Assembly: GCA_905214735.1 (NCBI GenBank)
Contig: CAJMNI010000002.1
Span: 54,978 to 118,977, forward strand
Source: an uncultured bacterium
GTDB taxonomy: Bacteria; Bacteroidota; Bacteroidia; Bacteroidales; Muribaculaceae
DNA: 64,000 nt
Reading direction: 5' to 3'
In this document: one piece after another, positions 51,259 through 60,731 of the stretch
Layout of the letters: each line of letters starts with the position of its first letter
Position numbering within the stretch: position 1 is the stretch's first letter
Made by a program: the position numbers and the translations under genes
Notes under the pieces: generated by a model
The model's input: only the letters and a program-made list of their open reading frames with translations
Database searches by the model: none
Told to the model about the DNA's origin: nothing

Positions 51259-51420
51259 GCAAACTCCCGGCCTAATTTTTTGTCCAAGCTTTGAGCTTCA
51301 GCGAAAAAATTTTGCCGCCCCCGGGCCGCCCGCAAACTCCCGGCCTAATTTTTTGTCTAAGCTTTGAGCTTCAGCGAAAAAGTCAGCGAAAAAGTTAGCG
51401 AAAAAAATCAGCAAAAAACA
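51259..51420 (+). repeat. REP-like direct repeat pair and tandem repeats before the transposase
   Basis: Two 50-base copies (51259-51308 and 51332-51381) differ at one base and are separated by 23 bases. Each contains AAGCT-TTG-AGCTT, a small hairpin, and the GC-rich ACTCCCGGCC. A 12-base unit of the AGCGAAAAAGTC type is then repeated about four times up to 51420. The transposase ATG follows 10 bases later. Such structures flank REP-associated transposases. Confidence 0.75.
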
Positions 51421-51429
51421 ACCGGATTC

Positions 51430-52335
51430 ATGAATGAAATTTATCGCGCTCCCTGGCGTGACTATAAGCAAAGAGGAATCTATATGATCACTCTGAGCAA
51501 AAGCTCCCTCGTCGGCCCCTTTGGCGAGCTTGTCGGCGATTACCGGGTGCCTATTGGCCGGAAGGGGAGTCCTTTTGTCTGGGCGTCACCCATTGGCATA
51601 GCGATAAAGGAAAATCTTCGCAAGTTCTTTCTCATCGAGCCTAATATCCGGATTCTGCAATATGCCCTGATGCCCGATCATGTGCATATTCTTCTTTTTG
51701 TAGTCCGAGAACTGAAAGAGATCTTAGGCCGGGTCATTGCAAGATTCAAGGTCGCGGTCAACAAGACAGCAGCCATGGAATCCGTTTTTGCCAAAGGTTT
51801 CAACGACCAGATTCTCAAGCCATCGCGATCTCTCGATGCCCTTTACAGTTACCTGCGGGAGAACCCCTACCGGCTGGCGGTGCGCAGAGCTCATCCGGAA
51901 TATTTCAAGCGCGTCAACAGGCTGAGAATAGGCGATCAGGTTTATCAGGCATACGGCAATTTCCAGCTTCTCCGGAATCCTTTCAAGGAGCAGGTGGTGG
52001 TTCATCGCGCCGACACCCCGGAGCAGCGCGCCCGGAACCGCGAGGAATGGCTTTATGTCGGTGCCAACGGGGGAGTCCTCGCCTCTCCCTATATCTCGGC
52101 CGCCGAAAAAGATATTTTCCGGGAAGCAATAGAAATCGGATCGAAATTTATTTTCCTCACAAACGAAAAAATGGGAGAACGGTATAAACCATCGGGACTC
52201 CATTTCTCCCTGTGTGAACAAGGGCGCATGCTGATTCTCTGCCCAGAAGGACTTCCCGAGGCAAACGGACGCACCCTCACCCGCGCCCAGGCCTTGATGC
52301 TCAACCGCTGCGCGGAGAAAATCGTCGCCATCTGA
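51430..52335 (+). CDS. REP-associated (Y1/HUH) transposase with an extra C-terminal domain
   Basis: A 301-residue protein. Residues about 1-150 form a Y1 transposase-like domain of the IS200/REP-associated type: GIYMITLSK, the HUH motif in MPDHVHILL (His84, His86), and Tyr139/Tyr141 in DALYSYLRENPYRLAV, one of which may be the nucleophile. Residues about 160-301 form a second domain (LASPYISAAEKDIFREAIEIGSKFIFLTNEKMG, then FSLCEQGRMLILCPEGLPEANG, read in segments) that is Rossmann-like and reminiscent of the DprA/LOG type; its function is unknown. An upstream TTG start would add 22 codons of repeat DNA, so the ATG at 51430 is chosen. Confidence 0.83.
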   Translation: MNEIYRAPWRDYKQRGIYMITLSKSSLVGPFGELVGDYRVPIGRKGSPFVWASPIGIAIKENLRKFFLIEPNIRILQYALMPDHVHILLFVVRELKEILGRVIARFKVAVNKTAAMESVFAKGFNDQILKPSRSLDALYSYLRENPYRLAVRRAHPEYFKRVNRLRIGDQVYQAYGNFQLLRNPFKEQVVVHRADTPEQRARNREEWLYVGANGGVLASPYISAAEKDIFREAIEIGSKFIFLTNEKMGERYKPSGLHFSLCEQGRMLILCPEGLPEANGRTLTRAQALMLNRCAEKIVAI

Positions 52336-52548
52336 TTCTTTTTAGAATTATCAAGATAATTCCCTTCTGAAGGATTCGCAAAAGCATAAAGTTTTGGCAA
52401 TTTTGAAATATTATTCAGATAATCGTCTGAATTTTTCAGAACTGTATAATTTACAGGGGCGCCGATTCGTTATTTAAGTCAATACTTCTGCCGACGCCGG
52501 AGACGAGTTCCGGTTGTCAGCCGGAGAGCTTACTTAAAAGTAATAGAT

Positions 52549-54804
52549 ATGCAAAAAATCTCTACATTAACGATTACGGCCCTCTGTGTGGCGGCTTTTG
52601 CCGGCAGAACCGACGCCGAAGTTGTGGTCAGTGAAGACTTCTCGCTCTTCACAGCCGGATCGGAGACAACTCCCGACGCCAAAGACATCAATGTCGACTG
52701 GTATGTACCCTCGTCGTTCACCCATCAGCCCAACTGGCCCGGCGGCGGCGTGTTCCAGGCCGGCGGCGTCTGCCTGCTCGGCCCCTTCACCAACGGCTAC
52801 GACGAGCCCGATTTCGGCTTCATCTCCACGCCCGTGATGGAGCTTTTCGGCGACATCACCATCAGCTTCCGCGCCCGCAAGCAGGAGGCCGGAGAGTCTT
52901 CAATGTGGCTCGCTTTCTGCAACGACAACGAAGGCCCGGTGCAGTATTTCTACCCTGAACTCACCACCGAGTGGAAAAGCTTCACCTACACCATCCAGAG
53001 CCGCGAATTCGACGCCCCCTGCAACGTGCAGTTCACCGCCGAAGACGGCAACATCTTCATTGACGACATCGTCATCGACCGGGTGAAAAACGTGATCAAA
53101 TCCCCGACGGCGCTTCCCGCCACCAACCTCTCGCTCACCGAGTTCGAGGCCAACTGGGAACCGACCTCCGCACCCGACCATCTTCTTTCGGTCTATTACA
53201 ACGACACCTCCCGCGAGTTAGTTTCGGGAAGCATGAAGGAAGACTTCTCAAAACTCCCCGCGAGCAGCAACGCCACCCTCACCACCGAGAATTACCAGTC
53301 GGGTCCGTCCGCCCTCCTTCTCTCCAAGCAAGACGACTATGTGGAGATCGGCCCCACACCCTATCCCATCGACAGCTTCTCGCTCTGGGTGAAGCCCGTA
53401 AACGGCCAGACATATTCCGACTCAATGATCGCAATCTCAGTTTGGCAGAACGGCAAATGGGAGCTCATGGCGCAATACAACTGCGCATTCCTCGGTCAGG
53501 ATTACCTCCGGGTGTTTGACAAGGACGCCATCGGAGAAGGAGCCTCGAAGATCCGCATCGAATACAAATATTACGATGACGACGACGTGGCTTATGCCAT
53601 CGACGACCTCAACATCGTCTATCGCGAAGAGCCCGACAAGATCTATGTGCTCAAGGACGAGCCCGTCAGCGGCACATCGAAGAAGGTCAGCGGAATCAAC
53701 CCCGAAGCCGACTACTTCTACTTCCTCCAGGCCCGCGAAGGCGAGATCCTTTCCGACCAGACGCCCAAAGTCTGGGTCGACGGCATCAACGGCATAAAAG
53801 TCACCGCCCTCGACGCCACCTTAGTGGAGAGCAACGGCTTCACCGCCAACTGGGAATCTCTTCCCCACGCCGCCGAATATGCAGTGACCCTCCAGCGCGT
53901 GATCGACGCCCAGGAAGATATGCCCGGCACAGTGCTCCTTGAAGAAGACTTCAGCAAGATCACCGAAGGCGACTTCTCCGATCCGGGCCGCACCTACGAG
54001 CCTCAGATCAACCTCGGCGAAAACGACATGGCCAACACCGGCTGGGTGCTCACCAACCCCTGCTGGGTGAAAGGAATGGCCGGCTCGTTCGGCACCACAT
54101 GGTATGGCACCGCCGGCCTCGTGGTTTCCCCCCGCATCTCGCTCAACAACGACGGCGGCAAGTTTACCGTCGAAGCCACAGTATATTCCCCCTACGGCAG
54201 CGAGAACATCTGGGTGATGCTTCTCAACGACATCAACGACACTCAGTCGATTGCAGGCAAGGCCATCGAAGTGGCGCAGGCCGGATACCAGAGCGGCACA
54301 GTCACCTTCGACAGCGAAGGACGCGAGAACGTGCTGGTGGCCTTCATGTCGCAGACCGGCTATAACTTCTTCGTCGACGACGTGAAGATCATCCAGGACA
54401 TCCACAAGGGCGACAAGGTCACAGTGCCCTACAACACACTCAAATCCGACGCCAACTCACTTGCAGTCAAAGACCTCGCCGACGCCTCGGCATATATCTA
54501 CTCGGTGCGCGCGAGCCGCGAGAAAGCTTACGTGGGCTATACCTCCGATGAATCCGATCCCATCTATGTGAAACTCGCTCCCTCGGGAATCGACGAGATC
54601 GCCGGAGCTTCCGGAGTGAACATCGCCGCAGCAGCCGGCGCAATCATGATTTCCTCCGACACAGCCGTCGGATATATGGTGACCGACCTTGCAGGCCGCG
54701 TGGTAGCCTCGGGCTCGGCAGCCGGTCAGGAAGAGATTTCCGCCGCTCCCGGTGTCTACATCGTTAAGGCCGGTAAGGCTGTGGCTAAAGTCATCGTGAA
54801 ATAA
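52549..54804 (+). CDS. Secreted multidomain beta-sandwich protein with C-terminal sorting domain
   Basis: A 751-residue exported protein with a signal peptide (about 1-23). Two repeats of a carbohydrate-binding or choice-of-anchor-like beta-sandwich are visible at about 25-180 (VVVSEDFSLF...ITISFRARKQEAG...IFIDDIVIDRV) and 465-625 (VLLEEDFSKI...KFTVEATVYS...YNFFVDDVKII), each followed by a fibronectin type III-like unit (SLTEFEANWEPTS; ATLVESNGFTANWESL). The C-terminus, MVTDLAGRVVASGSAAGQ then APGVYIVKAGKAVAKVIVK, is a type A sorting domain. No enzyme motif was found. Host-like GC. The 213 bases upstream hold a small hairpin (TTCAGA/TCTGAA) but no clear promoter. Confidence 0.88.
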   Translation: MQKISTLTITALCVAAFAGRTDAEVVVSEDFSLFTAGSETTPDAKDINVDWYVPSSFTHQPNWPGGGVFQAGGVCLLGPFTNGYDEPDFGFISTPVMELFGDITISFRARKQEAGESSMWLAFCNDNEGPVQYFYPELTTEWKSFTYTIQSREFDAPCNVQFTAEDGNIFIDDIVIDRVKNVIKSPTALPATNLSLTEFEANWEPTSAPDHLLSVYYNDTSRELVSGSMKEDFSKLPASSNATLTTENYQSGPSALLLSKQDDYVEIGPTPYPIDSFSLWVKPVNGQTYSDSMIAISVWQNGKWELMAQYNCAFLGQDYLRVFDKDAIGEGASKIRIEYKYYDDDDVAYAIDDLNIVYREEPDKIYVLKDEPVSGTSKKVSGINPEADYFYFLQAREGEILSDQTPKVWVDGINGIKVTALDATLVESNGFTANWESLPHAAEYAVTLQRVIDAQEDMPGTVLLEEDFSKITEGDFSDPGRTYEPQINLGENDMANTGWVLTNPCWVKGMAGSFGTTWYGTAGLVVSPRISLNNDGGKFTVEATVYSPYGSENIWVMLLNDINDTQSIAGKAIEVAQAGYQSGTVTFDSEGRENVLVAFMSQTGYNFFVDDVKIIQDIHKGDKVTVPYNTLKSDANSLAVKDLADASAYIYSVRASREKAYVGYTSDESDPIYVKLAPSGIDEIAGASGVNIAAAAGAIMISSDTAVGYMVTDLAGRVVASGSAAGQEEISAAPGVYIVKAGKAVAKVIVK

Positions 54805-54850
54805 GACAACCTTGCCCGGGAAATTCCCGCGACAATGGCAAAACCTTACC

Positions 54851-54889
54851 GTCGTCCCGCAGCTTCAGGCCGCGGGACGACATTTTTTT
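54851..54889 (+). terminator. Terminator of the secreted protein gene
   Basis: GTCGTCCCGC pairs with GCGGGACGAC around an 11-base loop, followed by A and seven T. The T-run is shared with the -33 element of the next promoter. Confidence 0.9.
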
Positions 54890-54918
54890 GCGTATGCCGC
54901 GATTTTTTGCTATTTTTG
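54887..54918 (+). promoter_or_regulatory. Promoter of the nucleoside kinase operon
   Basis: TTTG (54887-54890), 20 bases, TATTTTTG (54911-54918) followed by CAG. The -33 box is the end of the preceding terminator's T-run. Confidence 0.75.
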
Positions 54919-54971
54919 CAGTTAGCCCCTGACCATGACGGCTTCCTGTTTCCCCTCTCAATCAAAATGTC

Positions 54972-56654
54972 ATGACAAAATTCATCCAGGTATATTGCAA
55001 GAATATCGGCCGCTACATCGACGTGGAAGGCGGCGACTCGCTGCTCGACCTCTACCGTCGTCTTGAAGGCGAGCTCGGTCTGCGCCCGGTCTGCGCGCTG
55101 GTCAACAACAAGACCGAAGCGCTCTCTTTCCCGATTTTCGCCCCGAAAGAGGTGGAATTTCTCGACCGCACCACTCCCCACGGCCGCAATGTCTATACGC
55201 GCTCGCTCTGCATGATGCTCTATAAGGCGGCGCTCGAGATCGCCCCCGGACTCGTGCTCCAGTTCGAGCACTCCATCTCGAAAGGGAACTACTGCCGGCT
55301 CCTCGACGAAGCCGGAAATCCGGTAAAGGCCGACGAAGCCCTCGTGGATAAAATCAGAACCCGGCTGCGCGAGATCACGGCAGCCGACATCCCGTTCGTG
55401 CGCAGCGAGAAGCTCACCCGCGACGTGATAGGAATCTTCGAGAAGCAGCGCCTCTTCGACAAAGTAAAGCTGCTGCGCACCCTCAACGACCTCTACACCG
55501 TCTACTACACGCTCGACGGCACGGCCGATTCCTACAACGGTCCGCTCGCCCCGTCGACAGGTCTTATCGACGTCTACGACCTCATCCCCTACCACGAAGG
55601 GATGCTTCTTCTCGGACCCGACGAAAAGAACGCCGACGTGGCCGCCACTCCGGCTCCGCAAGACAAGATGTTCAGGGCCTTCACCGACCATCTCCGCTTC
55701 AACCGGGTGATCCGCGTCTCCAACGTCTATCAGCTCAACCGGGAGGTGGAGCGCGGCGACACGGCCAGCCTCATCAACGTGGCCGAGGCGATGCACGACA
55801 AGATGCTCGGCCGCATCTCCGACGACATCCTGCGCCGCAAGGAGCGGGGCGAGGCCAACATCGTGCTCATGGCCGGTCCCTCCTCGTCGGGGAAGACCAC
55901 CACGTCGAAGCGGCTCGCCATCCAGCTGATGACCAACCTCATCGTTCCCAAGCTGATTTCGCTCGACGACTATTTCGTCGACCGCGAGGCCACGCCGCGC
56001 GACGCCGACGGAGAATATGACTACGAATCGCTCTACGCCCTCGACCTCGAGCGTTTCAACTCCGACCTCTGCCGCCTGCTCCGCGGCGAGGAAATCAACC
56101 TGCCGACCTACAGCTTCGAGCTCGGACGCCGCGTGGAGAAGCACCGTCCGCTCCGCCTCGACGAGCACGACGTACTCCTCATCGAGGGAATCCACGGACT
56201 CAATCCCGAACTGACCGCCGAAATCGACCCGCGCAACCTCTACAAGGTCTATGTCTCTGCGCTCACCACACTCCATATCGACAACCACAACTGGATATCG
56301 ACCTCCGACTCGCGGCTGCTGCGCCGCATCGTGCGCGACCACAAATACCGCCACACTCCCCCGGTCGACACTATCCGCCGCTGGCCGAGCGTGCGCCGCG
56401 GAGAGGAGAAATGGATTTTCCCCTTCCAGGAAAACGCCGACGCAATGTTCAATTCATCGCTCATCTTCGAAATCGGAGTGATGAAGGAATATGCCGAGCC
56501 TCTGCTCCACAGCGTTCCCCACGACGTGCCTGAATATGCCGTGGCCCACCGCCTCGCCCGCTTCCTCTCCTATTTCCGACCGATCACTTCGCGCCAGGTG
56601 CCCGCCACCTCTCTGCTGCGCGAATTCCTCGGAGGCTCCTCTTTCCGCTACTGA
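54972..56654 (+). CDS. Uridine kinase-like nucleoside kinase with ThrRS-like N-terminal domains
   Basis: A 560-residue cytoplasmic protein. The N-terminal third resembles the TGS and second additional domains of threonyl-tRNA synthetase (IQVYCKNIGRYIDVEGGDSL; TTPHGRNVYTRSLCMMLYKAA). The C-terminal part is a P-loop kinase of the uridine kinase/phosphoribulokinase type, with Walker A GPSSSGKTT starting at residue 302, SLDDYFVDREATPRDADG and LLIEGIHGLN. The substrate is probably a nucleoside; not proven. It starts a head-to-tail run with mgtE and mutS. Confidence 0.9.
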   Translation: MTKFIQVYCKNIGRYIDVEGGDSLLDLYRRLEGELGLRPVCALVNNKTEALSFPIFAPKEVEFLDRTTPHGRNVYTRSLCMMLYKAALEIAPGLVLQFEHSISKGNYCRLLDEAGNPVKADEALVDKIRTRLREITAADIPFVRSEKLTRDVIGIFEKQRLFDKVKLLRTLNDLYTVYYTLDGTADSYNGPLAPSTGLIDVYDLIPYHEGMLLLGPDEKNADVAATPAPQDKMFRAFTDHLRFNRVIRVSNVYQLNREVERGDTASLINVAEAMHDKMLGRISDDILRRKERGEANIVLMAGPSSSGKTTTSKRLAIQLMTNLIVPKLISLDDYFVDREATPRDADGEYDYESLYALDLERFNSDLCRLLRGEEINLPTYSFELGRRVEKHRPLRLDEHDVLLIEGIHGLNPELTAEIDPRNLYKVYVSALTTLHIDNHNWISTSDSRLLRRIVRDHKYRHTPPVDTIRRWPSVRRGEEKWIFPFQENADAMFNSSLIFEIGVMKEYAEPLLHSVPHDVPEYAVAHRLARFLSYFRPITSRQVPATSLLREFLGGSSFRY

Positions 56655-56693
56655 TTTTCCGACTAACATCATCCCATCTCCTCCCTTCCGCTA

Positions 56694-58058
56694 ATGAAAG
56701 AATTCACCAACGAGGACATCGAGCGCGTGGAACGCCTCATCGACGAGAACGACCGCACAAGCTGCATAGCCGAAATCGAGGGGATGCACCCCGCCGACAT
56801 CGCCGAGCTCTTCCAGAGCCTCAACCTCCGGCAGGCCGAATGGTTTTTCGACCTCATTCCCGACAAGGAGAAGCGAGCCGACGTGCTCATGGAGCTCGAC
56901 GAGGAAGACCGCAAGAAGCTCCTCGAAGGGATGGATCCCGAGCAGATCGGCCACTACATCGACATGCTCGACACCGACGACGCCGTCGACCTCATCCAGG
57001 AACTCGACGAGGAAGACCGCGAGGAGGTGATCCAGAGCATCGAGGATGTGGAGCAGGCCGGCGACATCGTCGACCTCCTCCAATATGACGAAGACACGGC
57101 CGGCGGTCTGATGGGCACGGAATATATCTCCGTCAACGAAAACCTCTCGATGCCCGACTGCCTGCGCGAGATGCGCCATCAGGCCGAAGACCTCGACGAC
57201 ATCTATTACGTCTATGTGGTCGACGACGAAAACAGGCTGAAGGGTGTGCTCCCGCTCAAGAAGATGATCACCCATCCGTCGGTGTCGAAGATCAAGCACG
57301 TGATGGAGACCGACGCCGTTTCGGTGAAGGCCGACACTCCCCTCGACGAGGTGGCCATCGACTTCGAGAAATATGACCTCGTGGCCATGCCTGTGGTCGA
57401 CAGCATCGGACGACTCGTGGGGCAGATCACGGTCGACGACGTGATGGACGAGGTGCGCGAGCAACAGGAACGCGACTATCAGCTCGCTTCCGGTATCTCC
57501 TCCGACATCGACGCCGACGACTCCATCTTCGCCCAGACCAAGGCACGCCTCCCCTGGCTGCTGATCGGCATAATCGGCGGCATTGTCAATTCGCTGATCC
57601 TCGGCGGCTTCGAGGCCCAGCTCGCCGCCGTCACCGCCCTCGCCTTCTTCATTCCCCTGATCGGAGGCACCGGAGGAAACGTCGGCGTCCAGGCTTCGGC
57701 CATCGTGGTGCAGGGCCTCGCAAACGGGCGCCTTGAGCTCAACGAGTTCTGGCGTCAGATCTGGCGCGCCGTCAGGATCGCCCTCCTCAACGCCATAGTG
57801 ATCTCGGGAGTGGTGTTCGCCTATATTCTGGTGACTGAACCGGGCGACTGGGCCCTCGTCATGGCCGTGGCCGTGTCGCTATTCTGCGTGGTGATCTTCG
57901 CCACCGTCTTCGGCACCCTCGTCCCCCTCACCCTCGAACGCCTCAAAATAAACCCCGCCCTCGCCACCGGCCCCTTCATCCAGATCACCAACGACGTGGT
58001 CGGCCTCCTCATCTATGTCGGCATGTCTATATGGATGCTGAATGTTTTTCCTAAATAA
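56694..58058 (+). CDS. mgtE: Magnesium transporter MgtE
   Basis: Inner-membrane Mg2+ channel of 454 residues. A cytoplasmic N domain (about 1-125, rich in Asp/Glu: ELDEEDRKKLLEGMDPEQIGHYIDMLDTDDAVDLI) and tandem CBS domains (about 130-255) sense Mg2+; a plug helix leads to five C-terminal membrane helices (about 280-450) with the motifs PLIGGTGGNVGVQASAI and LVPLTLERLKINPALATGPF, read in part. Start 39 bases after the nucleoside kinase. Confidence 0.97.
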   Translation: MKEFTNEDIERVERLIDENDRTSCIAEIEGMHPADIAELFQSLNLRQAEWFFDLIPDKEKRADVLMELDEEDRKKLLEGMDPEQIGHYIDMLDTDDAVDLIQELDEEDREEVIQSIEDVEQAGDIVDLLQYDEDTAGGLMGTEYISVNENLSMPDCLREMRHQAEDLDDIYYVYVVDDENRLKGVLPLKKMITHPSVSKIKHVMETDAVSVKADTPLDEVAIDFEKYDLVAMPVVDSIGRLVGQITVDDVMDEVREQQERDYQLASGISSDIDADDSIFAQTKARLPWLLIGIIGGIVNSLILGGFEAQLAAVTALAFFIPLIGGTGGNVGVQASAIVVQGLANGRLELNEFWRQIWRAVRIALLNAIVISGVVFAYILVTEPGDWALVMAVAVSLFCVVIFATVFGTLVPLTLERLKINPALATGPFIQITNDVVGLLIYVGMSIWMLNVFPK

Positions 58059-58103
58059 TCCACGCGACGCGCCGCAATCCAAAATCGAAACAATCCCATT
58101 GAA

Positions 58104-60710
58104 ATGGCCAAAATAGTAGAGACTCCGCTCATGACGCAATATGTCGAGATGAAGAAGAAGCATCCCGACGCCATCCTTCTTTTCCGCGTGGGCGACTTTT
58201 ACGAGACATTTTCCGACGACGCCGTCACGGCGAGCGAGATTCTCGGCATAACCCTCACGCGCCGCGCCAACGGAAAGGCGGCCTACGTGGAGCTCGCCGG
58301 CTTCCCCCACCATGCGCTCGACACCTATCTCCCCAAACTCGTGAGGGCCGGCAAACGCGTGGCCATCTGCGAGCAGCTCGAAGACCCTAAGAAAACGAAA
58401 AAGCTCGTGAAACGGGGCATCACCGAGCTCGTCACCCCGGGCGTGAACCTCAACGACAACTCCCTTTCGGCCAAAGACAACAACTATCTTGGCGCCATCC
58501 ACGTGAACCGCACCCGCGTCGGGGTGGCCTTTCTCGACATCTCTACCGGCGAGTTCCTCTGCGCCGAAGGCGACGCCCGCGAGGCCGACAAGCTTCTGAG
58601 CAACATCGCCCCCCGCGAGCTGCTCCGCATGCACGGCACCCGCCAGTTTTGCGAGGATAATTTCTCCCACAAATGCAGCGTCTTCGAGATGGACGACTGG
58701 GTATATACCACCGACGCCGCCGAGGAGCGCCTGATGAAGCATTTCGGCACGTCGAGCCTGAAAGGATTCGGCATCGACCGAATGCCCGAAGCCGTGATCG
58801 CCGCCGGAAGCATCCTCCATTATCTCGACCTGACGCAGCACACCCAGCTCGGCCACATCACCTCGCTGGCCCGCATCGACAGCTCGCGCTATATAGCCCT
58901 CGACCGCTTCACGCTGCGCAATCTCGAGCTTCTCCATCCCCTCTCGGAGGAGGGAATGTCGCTCTTCGACGTGCTCGACCACACGTCGACCCCGATGGGC
59001 TCGCGGCGCCTGAAACACTGGATAGCCTTCCCGCTTCTCGACCTTGAGGAAATCCGCCGGCGTCAGGAAATCGTGGAATATTTCTTCCGCGACCCGGCCA
59101 CCCGCCAGCGTGCCGCCGAAGCCCTCAAGCGCACCGGCGACCTCGAGCGCCTCATCCAGAAAGTCGGCGCCCGCCGCATCAATCCCCGCGAATGCCTCCA
59201 GCTCCGCAACGCATTGGTGGCCACCGCCGCCCTCCGCCGCTGCCTCGCCGAATCAGATTCACCGGAACTCCGGCAGACGGCCGACTCAATGGCCGACCCC
59301 ACCCCGATTTCCGACACTCTCACGGCTACTCTCTCCGAAGAGGCCCCGCTGAAAATTTCAAGTGGTTCGGTGATAGCCGACGGAGTCGATCCGGAACTCG
59401 ACGAGCTGCGACGCCTCCATTCCGGCGGCAAGCAGACCATCCTCGAAATCCAGGAGCGCGAAAGCCAACGCACCGGAATCCCCTCGCTGAAGATCGGATT
59501 CAACAACGTGTTCGGATATTACATCGAGGTAAGAAACACCCATAAGGAGAAGGTGCCCGAGGAGTGGATCAGGAAGCAAACCCTCGTCAACGCCGAAAGA
59601 TATATCACTCCCGAGCTCAAGGAATACGAGCAGAAGATTCTCGGAGCCGAAGAGCGCATTCAGGAGATAGAGACCGCGATTTTCGACAAACTCACGGCCG
59701 GCCTCGTGCGCCTCATCCCCGACATGCAGAGCAATTCGCGCGCCGCCGAGCAGACCGACTGCCTGCTCTCGCTCGCCATCGCCGCCGACCTCTACAACTA
59801 CGTGCGCCCTGAAGTCAACGACTCCATGACGCTCTCGATCAAAGGGGGCCGCCACCCTGTGATCGAACGCCGCCTTCCCGCCGGCGAACCCTATATCGCC
59901 AACGACGTGAAGCTCGACTGCGACAAGACCCAGGTGATGATGATCACCGGCCCGAACATGGCCGGAAAGTCGGCTCTCCTCCGCCAGACCGCACTCATCA
60001 CCCTCATGGCCCAGATCGGTTCGTTCGTCCCGGCCCAGGCTGCCAAAATAGGATACGTCGACAAGATTTTCACCCGTGTCGGCGCCTCCGACAACATCTC
60101 CTCGGGCGAGTCGACCTTCATGATAGAGATGAACGAGGCGGCCGCGATCCTCAACAACATGAGCCCCCGCTCGCTGATCCTTTTCGACGAGCTCGGCCGA
60201 GGCACATCGACCTACGACGGCATCTCCATCGCCTGGGCCATCGTGGAGCATATCCACGAAAACGCCTATTGCCATCCCAAGACTCTCTTCGCCACCCACT
60301 ATCACGAGCTCAACGAGATGGAGAAGGCGTTCAAGCGGGTGGTGAACTATAACGTCTCGGTGCGCGAGATCGACGGCAAGGTGGTCTTCATGCGCAAACT
60401 CGAGCGCGGCGGTTCGGCCCATAGTTTCGGCATCCACGTGGCGAAACTCGCCGGCATGCCCCCCTCGATCGTGAAACGCGCCGACCAGGTGCTCAAGAAG
60501 CTCGAGCAGGGCGACGAGGGGAAAGCCGACCTCTCTAAAGTAGGATCGGCACGCGACGGCTACCAGCTCTCCCTCTTCCAGCTCGACGATCCCCTCCTCT
60601 CGCAGATCCGCGACCGCCTGCTCGGAATAAACATCGACAACCTCACCCCCCTCCAGGCCCTTACAACCCTCCACGACCTCCAGTCGCTCCTCACCGGCAA
60701 ACCCAACTGA
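58104..60710 (+). CDS. mutS: DNA mismatch repair protein MutS
   Basis: Binds mispaired bases and starts mismatch repair. The 868 residues are full length: N-terminal mismatch-binding domain with the conserved Phe-X-Glu (FRVGDFYETF, about 28-37), connector, lever and clamp domains, and a C-terminal ATPase with Walker A GPNMAGKS starting at residue 616, Walker B ILFDELGRGTSTYDG and a helix-turn-helix end. Start 45 bases after mgtE. Confidence 0.98.
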   Translation: MAKIVETPLMTQYVEMKKKHPDAILLFRVGDFYETFSDDAVTASEILGITLTRRANGKAAYVELAGFPHHALDTYLPKLVRAGKRVAICEQLEDPKKTKKLVKRGITELVTPGVNLNDNSLSAKDNNYLGAIHVNRTRVGVAFLDISTGEFLCAEGDAREADKLLSNIAPRELLRMHGTRQFCEDNFSHKCSVFEMDDWVYTTDAAEERLMKHFGTSSLKGFGIDRMPEAVIAAGSILHYLDLTQHTQLGHITSLARIDSSRYIALDRFTLRNLELLHPLSEEGMSLFDVLDHTSTPMGSRRLKHWIAFPLLDLEEIRRRQEIVEYFFRDPATRQRAAEALKRTGDLERLIQKVGARRINPRECLQLRNALVATAALRRCLAESDSPELRQTADSMADPTPISDTLTATLSEEAPLKISSGSVIADGVDPELDELRRLHSGGKQTILEIQERESQRTGIPSLKIGFNNVFGYYIEVRNTHKEKVPEEWIRKQTLVNAERYITPELKEYEQKILGAEERIQEIETAIFDKLTAGLVRLIPDMQSNSRAAEQTDCLLSLAIAADLYNYVRPEVNDSMTLSIKGGRHPVIERRLPAGEPYIANDVKLDCDKTQVMMITGPNMAGKSALLRQTALITLMAQIGSFVPAQAAKIGYVDKIFTRVGASDNISSGESTFMIEMNEAAAILNNMSPRSLILFDELGRGTSTYDGISIAWAIVEHIHENAYCHPKTLFATHYHELNEMEKAFKRVVNYNVSVREIDGKVVFMRKLERGGSAHSFGIHVAKLAGMPPSIVKRADQVLKKLEQGDEGKADLSKVGSARDGYQLSLFQLDDPLLSQIRDRLLGINIDNLTPLQALTTLHDLQSLLTGKPN

Positions 60711-60731
60711 CTCTCCAAATAAAAAGAAAAA

